Assembly: GCA_902797125.1 (NCBI GenBank)
Contig: CADBRS010000183.1
Coordinates: 1-19,077 of the forward strand
DNA: 19,077 nt
Source of the DNA: an uncultured Ruminococcus sp.
GTDB taxonomy: Bacteria > Bacillota > Clostridia > Oscillospirales > CAG-272
Reading direction: 5' to 3'
Shown: piece by piece, positions 8,340 to 16,070 of the stretch
Layout of the letters: the number at the start of each line of letters is the position of its first letter
Numbering within the stretch: position 1 is the stretch's first letter
Notes under the pieces: model-generated
What the model saw: the letters and a program-made list of their open reading frames with translations, nothing else
Told to the model about the DNA's origin: nothing
Database searches by the model: none
Translations under genes and position numbers: made by a program

Positions 8340-9088
8340 AATTGAAAAAAGGTTCACCTCTGGAGAGGATCTATAACGGGGTCTGGAGAGAAAATCCGAC
8401 GTTTGTGCTGATGCTGGGTATGTGTGCGACGCTGGCCGTCACGACCTCTGCTGTCAACGCGATCGCGATGGGTCTTTCCACGGCGGCGGTCCTGATCTTC
8501 TCGAATCTGATCATTTCCGCTCTCCGGAAACTGATCCCGGACGGAGTCAGAATGCCTGCCTATATCGTGATCGTTGCAACGCTCGTAACGGTCGTCGAAT
8601 TTTTGATGCACGCATTCCTGACAGATCTTTATGACGCGCTGGGCATCTATCTGCCTTTGATCGTCGTCAACTGCATCATTTTAGGACGTGCCGAAGCATA
8701 TGCTTCCAAGAATCCCGTTCTCTCGTCCGTTTTCGACGGACTCGGGATGGGACTGGGCTTCACGGCCTCATTGACCATCATCGGTCTGGTCCGTGAATTC
8801 ATCGGTTCAGGCACATTGTTCGGCTTTACAGTTCTTGGCGACTGGTTCACACCTGTCTCCATCTTTGTCATGGCACCGGGCGCTTTCTTCGTCCTTGCCA
8901 TCATTGCGGCGGTCCGCAATGTGATCGTCAGACCTCACGTCCGTGAGAATGCCATCAATGAGATCTCCTGCGGAGGCAACTGCCGGTATTGCTCAGGCAC
9001 GCTGTGTGCCGAGAATCACCGTAGGCTCCGTGAGGACGAGACCAGCGCCTCGGCTCCCAAGGCAACAGAGAAGGAGGCGAAATCATGA
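8336..9088 (+). CDS. rnfE: Rnf complex subunit E with a cysteine-rich C-terminal extension
   Basis: RnfE is a six-helix membrane subunit homologous to NqrD and to RnfA. Diagnostic segments include ENPTFVLMLGMCATLAVT and VNCIILGRAEAYASKNP. C30 and C113 are the cysteines that, with their counterparts in RnfA, are known to hold an iron-sulfur centre within the membrane. At 250 residues the product is longer than the usual 200-220. After the last helix comes a soluble tail (about 205-250) with C212, C216, C219 and C224 (C-x3-C-x2-C-x4-C), followed by a charged region rich in Ala, Ser, Glu and Lys. The tail could bind metal or an iron-sulfur cluster; I do not know it as a standard RnfE element. 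GGAGGTGACGG precedes the ATG, which overlaps rnfG by 4 nt. Confidence 0.94.
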   Translation: MKLKKGSPLERIYNGVWRENPTFVLMLGMCATLAVTTSAVNAIAMGLSTAAVLIFSNLIISALRKLIPDGVRMPAYIVIVATLVTVVEFLMHAFLTDLYDALGIYLPLIVVNCIILGRAEAYASKNPVLSSVFDGLGMGLGFTASLTIIGLVREFIGSGTLFGFTVLGDWFTPVSIFVMAPGAFFVLAIIAAVRNVIVRPHVRENAINEISCGGNCRYCSGTLCAENHRRLREDETSASAPKATEKEAKS

Positions 9089-9660
9089 AGATCATTCTTT
9101 TGACCATCGTGACGACCGTCCTGATCGACAACGTCGTTTTGAGCCAGTTCCTCGGCCTGTGTCCTTTCCTGGGCGTTTCCGGAAAGATCAAGACAGCGCT
9201 CGGTATGAGCGGAGCCGTCGTTTTTGTCATGGCTCTTTCGTCCTTCGTGTCTGCCGTGATCTATGAGCTTTTGCTCAAACCGTTTGATCTGGGTTATCTG
9301 AGAACGATCGTTTTCATCCTGATTATCGCGGCTCTGGTCCAGTTCGTGGAAATGGTCCTGAAAAAGTTTATTCCTGCATTACACCAGTCATTGGGCGTGT
9401 ATCTGCCCCTGATCACGACGAACTGTGCCGTCCTCGGCGCAGCCCTCAAGAATGTTCAGGATGGATTGAACATCGGCATGAGCACGCTGGCCGGTACCGG
9501 AACTGCAATCGGTTTCGGTGTCGCGATCATCATTATGGCCGGTATCCGTGAAAAAATCGAAGGCAACGACGTGCCCCGCGCTTTCCGCGGTCTTCCGCTC
9601 GCCCTGATGACGGCAGGCCTGATGGCCATCGCTTTCATGGGCTTCAGCTCGTTGAGATAA
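9085..9660 (+). CDS. rnfA: Rnf complex subunit A
   Basis: RnfA is the membrane partner and homologue of RnfE (NqrE type); the two insert in opposite orientation and share an iron-sulfur centre in the ion-translocation path. The 191-residue product is exactly of family length and has about six helices. LSQFLGLCPFLGVS carries C26 and TTNCAVLGAAL carries C114, the expected ligands. AAGGAGG lies 7 nt before the ATG, which overlaps the rnfE stop by 4 nt. The stop TAA (9658-9660) is followed at once by the ribosome binding site of rnfB. Confidence 0.96.
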   Translation: MKIILLTIVTTVLIDNVVLSQFLGLCPFLGVSGKIKTALGMSGAVVFVMALSSFVSAVIYELLLKPFDLGYLRTIVFILIIAALVQFVEMVLKKFIPALHQSLGVYLPLITTNCAVLGAALKNVQDGLNIGMSTLAGTGTAIGFGVAIIIMAGIREKIEGNDVPRAFRGLPLALMTAGLMAIAFMGFSSLR

Positions 9661-9691
9661 GGAGGCCCTTATGGAACCTGGATTTGGATAG
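9661..9691 (+). other. rnfB translation start region with an out-of-frame ATG
   Basis: GGAGG (9661-9665) is followed 5 nt later by ATG 9671, an ideal initiation site. Read from this ATG, translation stops after six codons (MEPGFG, TAG at 9689-9691). The frame that continues into RnfB is shifted by one base. It encodes the start of a membrane helix (TWIWIAIGIVAG) from 9676 onward without any canonical start codon before GTG 9703. One additional base just after the ATG would join the two frames and give METWIWIAIGIVAG. Confidence 0.8.
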
Positions 9692-9702
9692 CGATCGGCA
9701 TC

Positions 9703-10524
9703 GTGGCCGGTACAGGTATCGTGATCGGCCTCCTGCTCGGCATTGCAGGCAAACTGCTTTACACGAAAACAGATGACCGTGTCAGTCGGGTCAGGGAACA
9801 TCTGCCCGGCTCGAACTGCGGCGGATGCGGATACAGCGGATGCGACGGCATGGCTGCCGCCATCGTCAAAGGCGACGCTGAACCCGGCGGATGCATGCAG
9901 TGCGACAAAGAGGAAAGAGCAGCCATCTGCGAGATTCTCGGAAAAGAAGACCTGTCCGCCAGCGAGCGGAAGGTAGCTGTCGTCAGATGCTCAGGCACCT
10001 GCGACAAAACCAAATTCGTCTATGATTATTACGGCTTGAACGAGTGCCATCGCGTGGCGCTGGTTCCCGGGCGCGGGAGCAAATCCTGTGCCTATGCCTG
10101 CACGGGACTGGGTTCCTGTGTCAGAACCTGTCCGACAGGCGCCATGACCGTTGTCAACGGCCGGGCTCAGGTCGATCAGAAACGGTGTGTCGGATGCGGT
10201 GCGTGCCTGAGAGTATGCCCCAACGATATCATCGAGTTGATCCCTGTCACAGCCAAATACGTCGTGGCATGCAAATCTCAGGAAAAGGGCAAAGCCGTCC
10301 GCGAGATGTGTCAGGCAGGCTGCATCGGATGCGGCATCTGTCAGAAGATGTGTCCTTCGGGCGCGATCACGCTGACGAACAATATCGCTCATATCGATCA
10401 GTCTTTGTGCACGAGGTGCGGCGTGTGCGCCTCCAAGTGCCCGGCTAAGGTTATCCGAGTTCAGAACATCACGGAGACCGTTCAAACGGCCGAGGAAAAG
10501 AAGGAGAACGCAACCAATGAATAA
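9703..10524 (+). CDS. rnfB: Rnf complex subunit B, ferredoxin-side iron-sulfur protein (5' end frameshifted)
   Basis: RnfB accepts electrons from reduced ferredoxin. After an N-terminal membrane helix comes the Rnf 4Fe-4S domain with C39, C42, C47 and C64 (CGGCGYSGC...GGC), numbered from GTG 9703. Next is CAYACTGLGSCVRTCP, then three ferredoxin motifs: CVGCGACLRVCP, CIGCGICQKMCP and CTRCGVCASKCP. The coordinates give the longest frame with a canonical start, GTG 9703, but that codon lacks a ribosome site and cuts into the helix. The true start is probably ATG 9671, joined by a 1-nt frame correction; C39 would then be residue 50, about where related proteins have it. The defect may be a sequencing or assembly error. 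The stop lies 8 nt inside asnA. Confidence 0.9.
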   Translation: MAGTGIVIGLLLGIAGKLLYTKTDDRVSRVREHLPGSNCGGCGYSGCDGMAAAIVKGDAEPGGCMQCDKEERAAICEILGKEDLSASERKVAVVRCSGTCDKTKFVYDYYGLNECHRVALVPGRGSKSCAYACTGLGSCVRTCPTGAMTVVNGRAQVDQKRCVGCGACLRVCPNDIIELIPVTAKYVVACKSQEKGKAVREMCQAGCIGCGICQKMCPSGAITLTNNIAHIDQSLCTRCGVCASKCPAKVIRVQNITETVQTAEEKKENATNE

Positions 10525-11524
10525 GATCGTCATTCCTGAGCACTACAAACCTTCTCTTGACGTATATGACACGCAGAAGGCGATCTCGTTCATCAAAAGG
10601 ACCTTTCAGGACAATTTGGCAACGGCTTTGAGCCTCAAACGCGTTTCCGCACCTTTGTTTGTGACGGAAGCCTCCGGACTCAATGACAACCTGAACGGAT
10701 ACGAGCGGCCCGTCTCCTTTGACGTGCCTGCCGTGGGCGCAGAAGCGCAAGTGGTCCATTCCCTGGCCAAATGGAAGCGGATGGCGCTCAAGAAGTACCG
10801 TTTCTATGTCGGGAACGGGCTGTATACGGACATGAATGCGATCCGCAGGGATGAAGAGCTCGACAATATCCACTCGATCTACGTGGACCAGTGGGACTGG
10901 GAAAAAGTGATCACGCGCGAAGACCGGACGCTTGATTATCTGGCCCGGACTGCGGATACGATCGTGCAAACGATCTGCGATACCGCGGAACAGCTAACTA
11001 ATCATTTCCCAGCTGTCTCGGCCAAATTGTGCCGTCAGCTCACGGTCATCTCTTCTCAGGAACTGGAAGATCTGTATCCGGATCTGACGCCTCATGAGAG
11101 GGAAGACGCATTTTTGAAAGAACACAAGACCGTTCTGATCACGCAGATCGGAGGCAAACTCAAGAGCGGCAAACCTCATGACGGACGCGCTCCGGACTAT
11201 GATGACTGGGATCTGAACGGGGATATCCTGTTCTATAACGAGGTTCTGCAGAGAGCCTTCGAGATCTCGTCCATGGGCATCCGGGTCGATGAAAAGTCTC
11301 TGGACAGACAATTGACGCTTGCGGGATGCGAGGAGAGGCGCAAACTGCCTTTCCATCAGATGCTGCTCGCAGGCCAGTTGCCTCTGACCATCGGAGGAGG
11401 CATCGGACAGTCCAGACTGTGTATGCTGCTGATGGGCCGGGCTCATATCGGCGAAGTGCAGTCCAGTATTTGGGATCAGGAAACCCTTCAGGCCTGTGAA
11501 AAGGCCGGGATCCCGCTTCTGTAA
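10517..11524 (+). CDS. asnA: Aspartate-ammonia ligase (asparagine synthetase A)
   Basis: AsnA makes L-asparagine from L-aspartate, ammonia and ATP (releasing AMP and pyrophosphate) in the cytoplasm. It is related in fold to class II aminoacyl-tRNA synthetases. The 335-residue length matches the family (about 330). Recognised segments are the N-terminal IPEHYKPSLDVYDTQKAI, VSAPLFVTEASGLNDNLNG, SFDVPAVGAEAQVVHSLAKWKR, and the ATP-site motif GGGIGQSRL (293-301) followed by AHIGEVQSSIW. AAGGAGAACG precedes the ATG. The start lies within the last codons of rnfB (8-nt overlap, different frame), so translation of the two is probably coupled. A link to Rnf could reflect energy and nitrogen status, but shared transcription is all the sequence shows. 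Confidence 0.97.
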   Translation: MNKIVIPEHYKPSLDVYDTQKAISFIKRTFQDNLATALSLKRVSAPLFVTEASGLNDNLNGYERPVSFDVPAVGAEAQVVHSLAKWKRMALKKYRFYVGNGLYTDMNAIRRDEELDNIHSIYVDQWDWEKVITREDRTLDYLARTADTIVQTICDTAEQLTNHFPAVSAKLCRQLTVISSQELEDLYPDLTPHEREDAFLKEHKTVLITQIGGKLKSGKPHDGRAPDYDDWDLNGDILFYNEVLQRAFEISSMGIRVDEKSLDRQLTLAGCEERRKLPFHQMLLAGQLPLTIGGGIGQSRLCMLLMGRAHIGEVQSSIWDQETLQACEKAGIPLL

Positions 11525-11545
11525 CGACAAAAGGAAAGGTGAATT

Positions 11546-13348
11546 ATGGCAGTTTCAAGATTGATAGGCGGTTATCCCGTCATCGGCATTCGTCCGACCA
11601 TAGACGGCAGACGGGGCAAGATCAAAGTTCGTGAATCACTCGAAGACCAGACCATGGCCATGGCCCGTTCGGCCGCTGCCCTGATCGAGCAAAACGTCCG
11701 TTATTCCAACGGAGAAAAAGTCAAAGTCATCATTGCCGACACGACGATAGGCCGTGTTCCGGAAGCCGCTGCCTGCGCTGAAAAGTTCAAAAAGGCCGGC
11801 GTCGACATCACGCTGACCGTGACGCCTTGCTGGTGCTACGGAGCTGAGACCATGGACATGGATCCCATGACCATCAAAGCGGTATGGGGCTTCAACGGAA
11901 CCGAGAGACCGGGTGCCGTTTATCTGGCTTCCGTGCTGGCTACGCACGCGCAGAAGGGTCTTCCCGCATTCGGCATTTACGGTCACGACGTCAAAGACGC
12001 CGATGATACGGAGATCCCGGATGACGTGGCCGAAAAGATCCTTCGCTTTGCCCGTGCTGCAGTCGCCGTTGCGACGATGCGCGGCAAATCCTACCTTCAG
12101 ATCGGCTCTGTCACGATGGGTATCGGAGGCTCGATCATTTCTCCGGAATTCTTCGAAGAATATCTCGGGATGCGTGTGGAATCGGTCGACGAGGTCGAAA
12201 TCATCCGTCGCATGACTGAAGAGATCTACGACAAAAAAGAATATGAAAAAGCATTGGCCTGGGTCAAAGCCAAATGCCGCCCGGATTTCGACAAGAATCC
12301 TGTCGAGTTCCAGAAGAGCGCAAAACAGAAAGAAGAGGATTGGGCCTTTACGGCCAAGATGTGCTGCATCATCAAGGATCTCTTCAACGGCAATCCCAAC
12401 CTGCCTGAAGGCAGAGAAGAGGAAGCCGTCGGGCATAATGCCATCGTCGGCGGATTCCAGGGTCAGCGTCAATGGACGGATTTCTATCCCAACTGCGATT
12501 TCCCGGAAAGCATTCTCAATTCCTCCTTCGACTGGAACGGAGCCCGTGAGCCCTATATCCTGGCCACGGAGAACGATACGCTGAACGGCACATCCATGCT
12601 CTTCATGAAACTGCTGACAGGCCGTGCCCAGATGTTTGCGGACGTCCGGACTTGCTGGAACGCAAAATCGGTCAAGAGAGTCACGGGCTATGATCTGGAA
12701 GGTCATGCCAAGGATGCGGACGGCTTTATCCATCTGATCAATTCAGGCGCCTGCTGCGTCGACGCATGCGGTGAAGTCAAAGATGCGGACGGAAAACCCG
12801 TCATGAAACAGTGGTGGGAAGTCACGGATCAGGATATCGACAAAATGATGGCCGCAACGACATGGCCGGAAGCCGACATGGGCTATTTCCGGGGTGGCGG
12901 ATATTCCTCCCGTTTCGTGACGCGCGCAGAAATGCCGGCTACGATGATCCGTCTCAATCTGATCAAGGGGCTGGGCCCTGTCCTCCAGGTCGTGGAGGGC
13001 TGGACAGTTCATTTGCCCGAAGAAGTGAACGATATCCTTTGGAAGCGTACGGACTACACATGGCCCTGCACGTGGTTCACCCCCCGTGTGACGGCTAAGT
13101 CTCCCTTCGAGTCTGCATATGACGTGATGAATCATTGGGGCGCCAATCACGGTGCGATCTCCTACGGTCACATCGGCGCCGATCTGATCACCATGTGTTC
13201 GATGCTGAGGATCCCCGTCTGCATGCACAATGTGGATACGGCAGATATCTTCCGTCCCGCCGCATGGAACGCGTTCGGTATGGATTTCGAAGGCCAGGAC
13301 TACAGAGCCTGCCAGACTTACGGACCGATGTATCGTAACATTCGTTAA
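11546..13348 (+). CDS. fucI: L-fucose isomerase
   Basis: FucI interconverts L-fucose and L-fuculose, and in many bacteria also D-arabinose and D-ribulose, using Mn2+. The 600-residue product is close to the 591 of the E. coli enzyme and begins with the family's IGIRPTIDGRRGKIKVRESLE. The metal ligands known in E. coli (Glu337, Asp361, His528) correspond to E342 in ATENDTLNG, D366 in FADVRT and probably H535 in GANHGAISYGH. GGAAAGG lies before the ATG, 21 nt after asnA. No fuculokinase, fuculose-phosphate aldolase or transporter gene is in the window, so the rest of the pathway must lie elsewhere, or the enzyme serves another pentose or deoxyhexose route. The gene ends 20 nt before a terminator. 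Confidence 0.97.
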   Translation: MAVSRLIGGYPVIGIRPTIDGRRGKIKVRESLEDQTMAMARSAAALIEQNVRYSNGEKVKVIIADTTIGRVPEAAACAEKFKKAGVDITLTVTPCWCYGAETMDMDPMTIKAVWGFNGTERPGAVYLASVLATHAQKGLPAFGIYGHDVKDADDTEIPDDVAEKILRFARAAVAVATMRGKSYLQIGSVTMGIGGSIISPEFFEEYLGMRVESVDEVEIIRRMTEEIYDKKEYEKALAWVKAKCRPDFDKNPVEFQKSAKQKEEDWAFTAKMCCIIKDLFNGNPNLPEGREEEAVGHNAIVGGFQGQRQWTDFYPNCDFPESILNSSFDWNGAREPYILATENDTLNGTSMLFMKLLTGRAQMFADVRTCWNAKSVKRVTGYDLEGHAKDADGFIHLINSGACCVDACGEVKDADGKPVMKQWWEVTDQDIDKMMAATTWPEADMGYFRGGGYSSRFVTRAEMPATMIRLNLIKGLGPVLQVVEGWTVHLPEEVNDILWKRTDYTWPCTWFTPRVTAKSPFESAYDVMNHWGANHGAISYGHIGADLITMCSMLRIPVCMHNVDTADIFRPAAWNAFGMDFEGQDYRACQTYGPMYRNIR

Positions 13349-13362
13349 ATAACGGATAATCA

Positions 13363-13404
13363 AAAAAGCGGAGGTCGCTCATCATGGGGAGACCTCCGTT
13401 TTTC
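13363..13404. terminator. Bidirectional intrinsic terminator between convergent operons
   Basis: CGGAGGTC (13369-13376) pairs with GACCTCCG (13391-13398). Five T follow on the plus side (13399-13403) and six A precede on the left (13362-13367), which read as T on the minus strand. One hairpin can therefore end both the fucI transcript and the minus-strand glycosyltransferase transcript. Confidence 0.88.
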
Positions 13405-13418
13405 GGTTGAGATGAAAT

Positions 13419-14780
13419 TCAGACTGCCTGGCAATCCGGGCAATCCGGACAATCCGGTTGAATTTGATTGACATGCTCGAATTTGGTCGTATCCTTGTGC
13501 GGGATCGGTTTCCATCCCAGATGTCTGGAGAAGAAAGACTGAACGTCCATCGGGAACTGGAGCATCAGGAATACCGGCCACAACAGGCTCACGAGGATCT
13601 TCTTGATCAGGCTGACGCCTTTGATCCGCTTGCGTTCCACGAAGAAGATCAAACCGGCGAGAAGTATCATGCCCACTGTGGATAGAAGGGTAGAACGTAG
13701 CGTTGTAAACAGGTATCCGTCAGCAAACAGAAGATTCTGATTCGTTCCCAGCATGACCTGTTCCAGCGTTACAGACGAATCGAACACAGGAGCGAGCATC
13801 AAGAAGATGAACTGAAGGATCTGCAGAACCAGCGCAAAGAGCGTGGACGGCATGATGTAGGCCGTGATGTCATAGAGCGACATGCGGTGCTTCGTTTCTT
13901 TTTTGAATAGATGTGCGAACAGCTCCTTGAATCTGGCATAAAAGACCAGAAGGTGTCCACGGGACCAGCGCACTCTCTGTCTCCACATGATCCTGATGCT
14001 AGTAGGCTGTTCATCGTAGAAAATTGCTTCGTCACAGTAGCGGATATTGTTGTTGAACAGGATCTGATCGGCTGTGAATTCCCAGTCCTCTGTCAAAGAA
14101 ACATACGGCCATCCGTCTTTTACGACGTTGGAATTGATCAGATAGCCTGTCCCCTGAACACGTGTGGAGCAGCCTAAAAGCGTGCGTCCGCGGCTTTCCA
14201 GCCGGCAGCCTATCGTGAAATACAATCCGTAGAGACCCGAGATCAGGTTCGAACCGAAATTCTTGGAATTGCGGAAAGAAGTGATGACGGAATCACGGTG
14301 ATAATATTCAAAAGCGTCATTCATTTTGGAAATGTAATTGACGTCGAGGATGTTGTCTGCGTTGAAGAGGAAGAAGCCGTCGTAATTCTGCGTTCCGTAA
14401 TCCTTTTCGATGCAGGAGAAGAGATATTTGAAGGCATATCCCATCGTATTCTCTTTGGGATTGTTGTATTCGTAGACTGTAGCGCCCAGACTCCGTGCGA
14501 TCTCTGCGGTCTTGTCCGTGCAGTTATGCGCGATGACAAAGATCTGCAGCTGGTCCTGCGGATAATTGTTTTTCTGGATGCTTTCGATCAATCCGGAAAC
14601 GACGGATTCTTCATTCCGGGCCGGTATGATGAGCCCGAATTTATTGATCTTGTCTGTTTTCGGATATTTTTTGGCAGCAAAGATACCCACGATCCCGAAT
14701 ACCACAAAATGGAGCATGATCAGCCCCAACAGCGAAAAGAGGATGCCAAATATCAGGTTGACGACTTGTAAATAACTCAT
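13419..14780 (-). CDS. Membrane glycosyltransferase, GT2 family, processive type
   Basis: The 453-residue protein has an N-terminal hydrophobic region (about 6-35), a cytoplasmic GT-A domain, and four or so C-terminal helices (from about 310). GT2 marks are IIPARNEE (51-58), the DXD-like FNADN (D142), EDWEF (231-235, general base region) and QRVRW (268-272), the last typical of hyaluronan- and cellulose-synthase-like enzymes. It should add sugars from a nucleotide sugar to a membrane acceptor. I chose ATG 14780; a TTG at 14807 is in frame but lies inside a hairpin and lacks a ribosome site. The last residues hold three Pro-Asp-Cys repeats (442-450). The gene follows a lipid-type glycosyltransferase by about 60 nt on the same strand. 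Acceptor and product are unknown. Confidence 0.9.
   Translation of the reverse strand: MSYLQVVNLIFGILFSLLGLIMLHFVVFGIVGIFAAKKYPKTDKINKFGLIIPARNEESVVSGLIESIQKNNYPQDQLQIFVIAHNCTDKTAEIARSLGATVYEYNNPKENTMGYAFKYLFSCIEKDYGTQNYDGFFLFNADNILDVNYISKMNDAFEYYHRDSVITSFRNSKNFGSNLISGLYGLYFTIGCRLESRGRTLLGCSTRVQGTGYLINSNVVKDGWPYVSLTEDWEFTADQILFNNNIRYCDEAIFYDEQPTSIRIMWRQRVRWSRGHLLVFYARFKELFAHLFKKETKHRMSLYDITAYIMPSTLFALVLQILQFIFLMLAPVFDSSVTLEQVMLGTNQNLLFADGYLFTTLRSTLLSTVGMILLAGLIFFVERKRIKGVSLIKKILVSLLWPVFLMLQFPMDVQSFFSRHLGWKPIPHKDTTKFEHVNQIQPDCPDCPDCQAV
13431..13457 (-). repeat. Three 9-bp tandem repeats encoding Pro-Asp-Cys
   Basis: Two identical copies of GCAATCCGG (13431-13439, 13440-13448) and a third with one change (13449-13457) lie in frame at the 3' end of the GT2 gene. 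On the coding strand each encodes Pro-Asp-Cys, and they end two codons before the final valine codon. The near identity suggests recent slippage expansion. Confidence 0.8.
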
Positions 14781-14800
14781 AAGGAATCTTTCTCTGGAAA

Positions 14801-14816
14801 CCGGCAACTGTGCCGG
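14801..14816. other. Short hairpin between the two glycosyltransferase genes
   Basis: CCGGCA (14801-14806) and TGCCGG (14811-14816) are perfect inverted repeats around a 4-nt loop. On the minus strand the hairpin lies 24 nt after the upstream GT stop and 20 nt before the GT2 start, and is followed by only three T. It may stabilise or attenuate the transcript; it is too weak in T for a full terminator. Confidence 0.5.
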
Positions 14817-14840
14817 AATCGGTTTGGTGAATTTACTGAA

Positions 14841-16004
14841 TTAATGCTGAGCCAACTCAGGGAAGCGCTGGCATATGGCTTCCCAGATCACGTCGGCGCC
14901 CTTGTCCGAACCGAAATGATCATGGTAGTCCAGTGCCGCTTTTCTGTAGGGTTCCAACTTTGTGCGGTCCTCTGCGCAGGACAGGATCATCTGGATGATT
15001 TTTTTGACGTTCGTCTCTTTGACGGCGCAGCCGACGGTGTTGATGTAGTGATCGGCGATATTTTCTTCGATGTGGTTGGCGCAGTGCGTGACGATGGAAG
15101 GACATCCGAAGAATGTCAGCTCCGCGATCATGTTGCCGCTCTTGCCGCAGAAGATGTCTGAGGCGGCTTCCAAATCAAAAATATGATCTGCAAAAGCATA
15201 GGGGCGGAACGTGACTTCCGGTGCGCATTTCAAAGTTTTGAAATGTTCGAACAGTTTCTGGTTCGTCCCGCAGATCGGCATGACTGTCAAGGGCAGATGC
15301 AATGAAACGAGCTGTTCCGTGATTTTGGCCATTTTGCCGATGCCGTAACCGCCCTCGGCCAGCAGGATTGTAAAATTGTTTTCCGGGATTCCGAGTTTCT
15401 TCCGAAGCGCCGCTTTGTCCGTGTCGACTTCGAAAGCTTCGTTCCGGATCCAGAAGGGAACCATTTTGCAGTTTTGAATATTATATTGTTTCTTGCGCAA
15501 AGCCTTCTCGTATCCGTAAGGCATGCTCATCAGGAGCAAATCGCAGGGGTACTCAAACAGATTGTTGAGCTGAGCGTCCGGACAGTACATGATGGTGAAG
15601 GGTTTGTTCTTTTTCTGCTTTTGAGCATAGTAGTTAGATGCCCAGTGCGTGCTGACGACGACGTCCGGCTTGAGTTCAGCCATATGCGCGATGCCATGAC
15701 CGTGGGCGTAAGGAGCGCTCAAACGCATCGCTCCGAGCGTCGAAAGCCGGGCACCGAAGAACGCGTCCGCGGCGGTGGCAAAATGCCCGAGCGCGGGGAT
15801 GGTATTGTACATTTTGACCTGTCTGCCCATCATCTTTTCGAAACGGATCAGATGGGGGTCTCCGGATTCTGTATAAAACTGAGATGAAACGACTTCCACC
15901 CGGTCGCCGTATTTTTTGCGAAATGTCTGTTCGATCGAGCGGAGAGGCATGATGTGTCCGTATCCTGATTCCATGAACGGAAACAATACTCTGATCTTAT
16001 CCAA
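14841..16004 (-). CDS. Glycosyltransferase of MurG / MGDG-synthase (GT28) type
   Basis: The 387-residue protein has the two-domain GT-B layout of diacylglycerol glucosyl- or galactosyltransferases. The N-terminal half carries the acceptor-side GYGHIMPLRSIEQTF (14-28, the GGGH region of the family) and PDVVVSTHW. The C-terminal half has LLAEGGYGIGK (214-224), PICGTNQKL (243-251) and the nucleotide-sugar site DIFCGKSGNMIAEL (283-296). No membrane helix or signal is seen, so the enzyme is cytoplasmic or peripheral. The start is TTG 16004, the codon that fits GGAGG 9 nt upstream and gives MDKIRVLF. With the downstream GT2 it may build a glycolipid in two steps. The family assignment rests on motifs; donor and acceptor cannot be read from the sequence. 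Confidence 0.85.
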   Translation of the reverse strand: MDKIRVLFPFMESGYGHIMPLRSIEQTFRKKYGDRVEVVSSQFYTESGDPHLIRFEKMMGRQVKMYNTIPALGHFATAADAFFGARLSTLGAMRLSAPYAHGHGIAHMAELKPDVVVSTHWASNYYAQKQKKNKPFTIMYCPDAQLNNLFEYPCDLLLMSMPYGYEKALRKKQYNIQNCKMVPFWIRNEAFEVDTDKAALRKKLGIPENNFTILLAEGGYGIGKMAKITEQLVSLHLPLTVMPICGTNQKLFEHFKTLKCAPEVTFRPYAFADHIFDLEAASDIFCGKSGNMIAELTFFGCPSIVTHCANHIEENIADHYINTVGCAVKETNVKKIIQMILSCAEDRTKLEPYRKAALDYHDHFGSDKGADVIWEAICQRFPELAQH

Positions 16005-16043
16005 TTCTCAGCGCCTCCGTCTATTTTGTGAAGTAACTATTGA

Positions 16044-16059
16044 GTTTTCCGCAGAAAAC
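16044..16059. other. Hairpin in the leader of the glycosyltransferase operon
   Basis: GTTTTC (16044-16049) and GAAAAC (16054-16059) form a 6-bp stem with a CGCA loop. If the weak promoter just upstream on the minus strand is real, this lies within the first 20 nt of the transcript and could protect its 5' end. There is no T tract, so it is not a terminator. Confidence 0.35.
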
Positions 16060-16070
16060 CAACTATCCAT

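Noticed and set aside
11636..12733. A 365-codon open frame on the minus strand opposite fucI
   Set aside because: It is antisense to conserved fucI sequence, with no ribosome site or domain.
14781..14807. TTG start for the GT2 gene
   Set aside because: The codon lies inside a hairpin and has no ribosome site; ATG 14780 begins right before the hydrophobic N-terminus.
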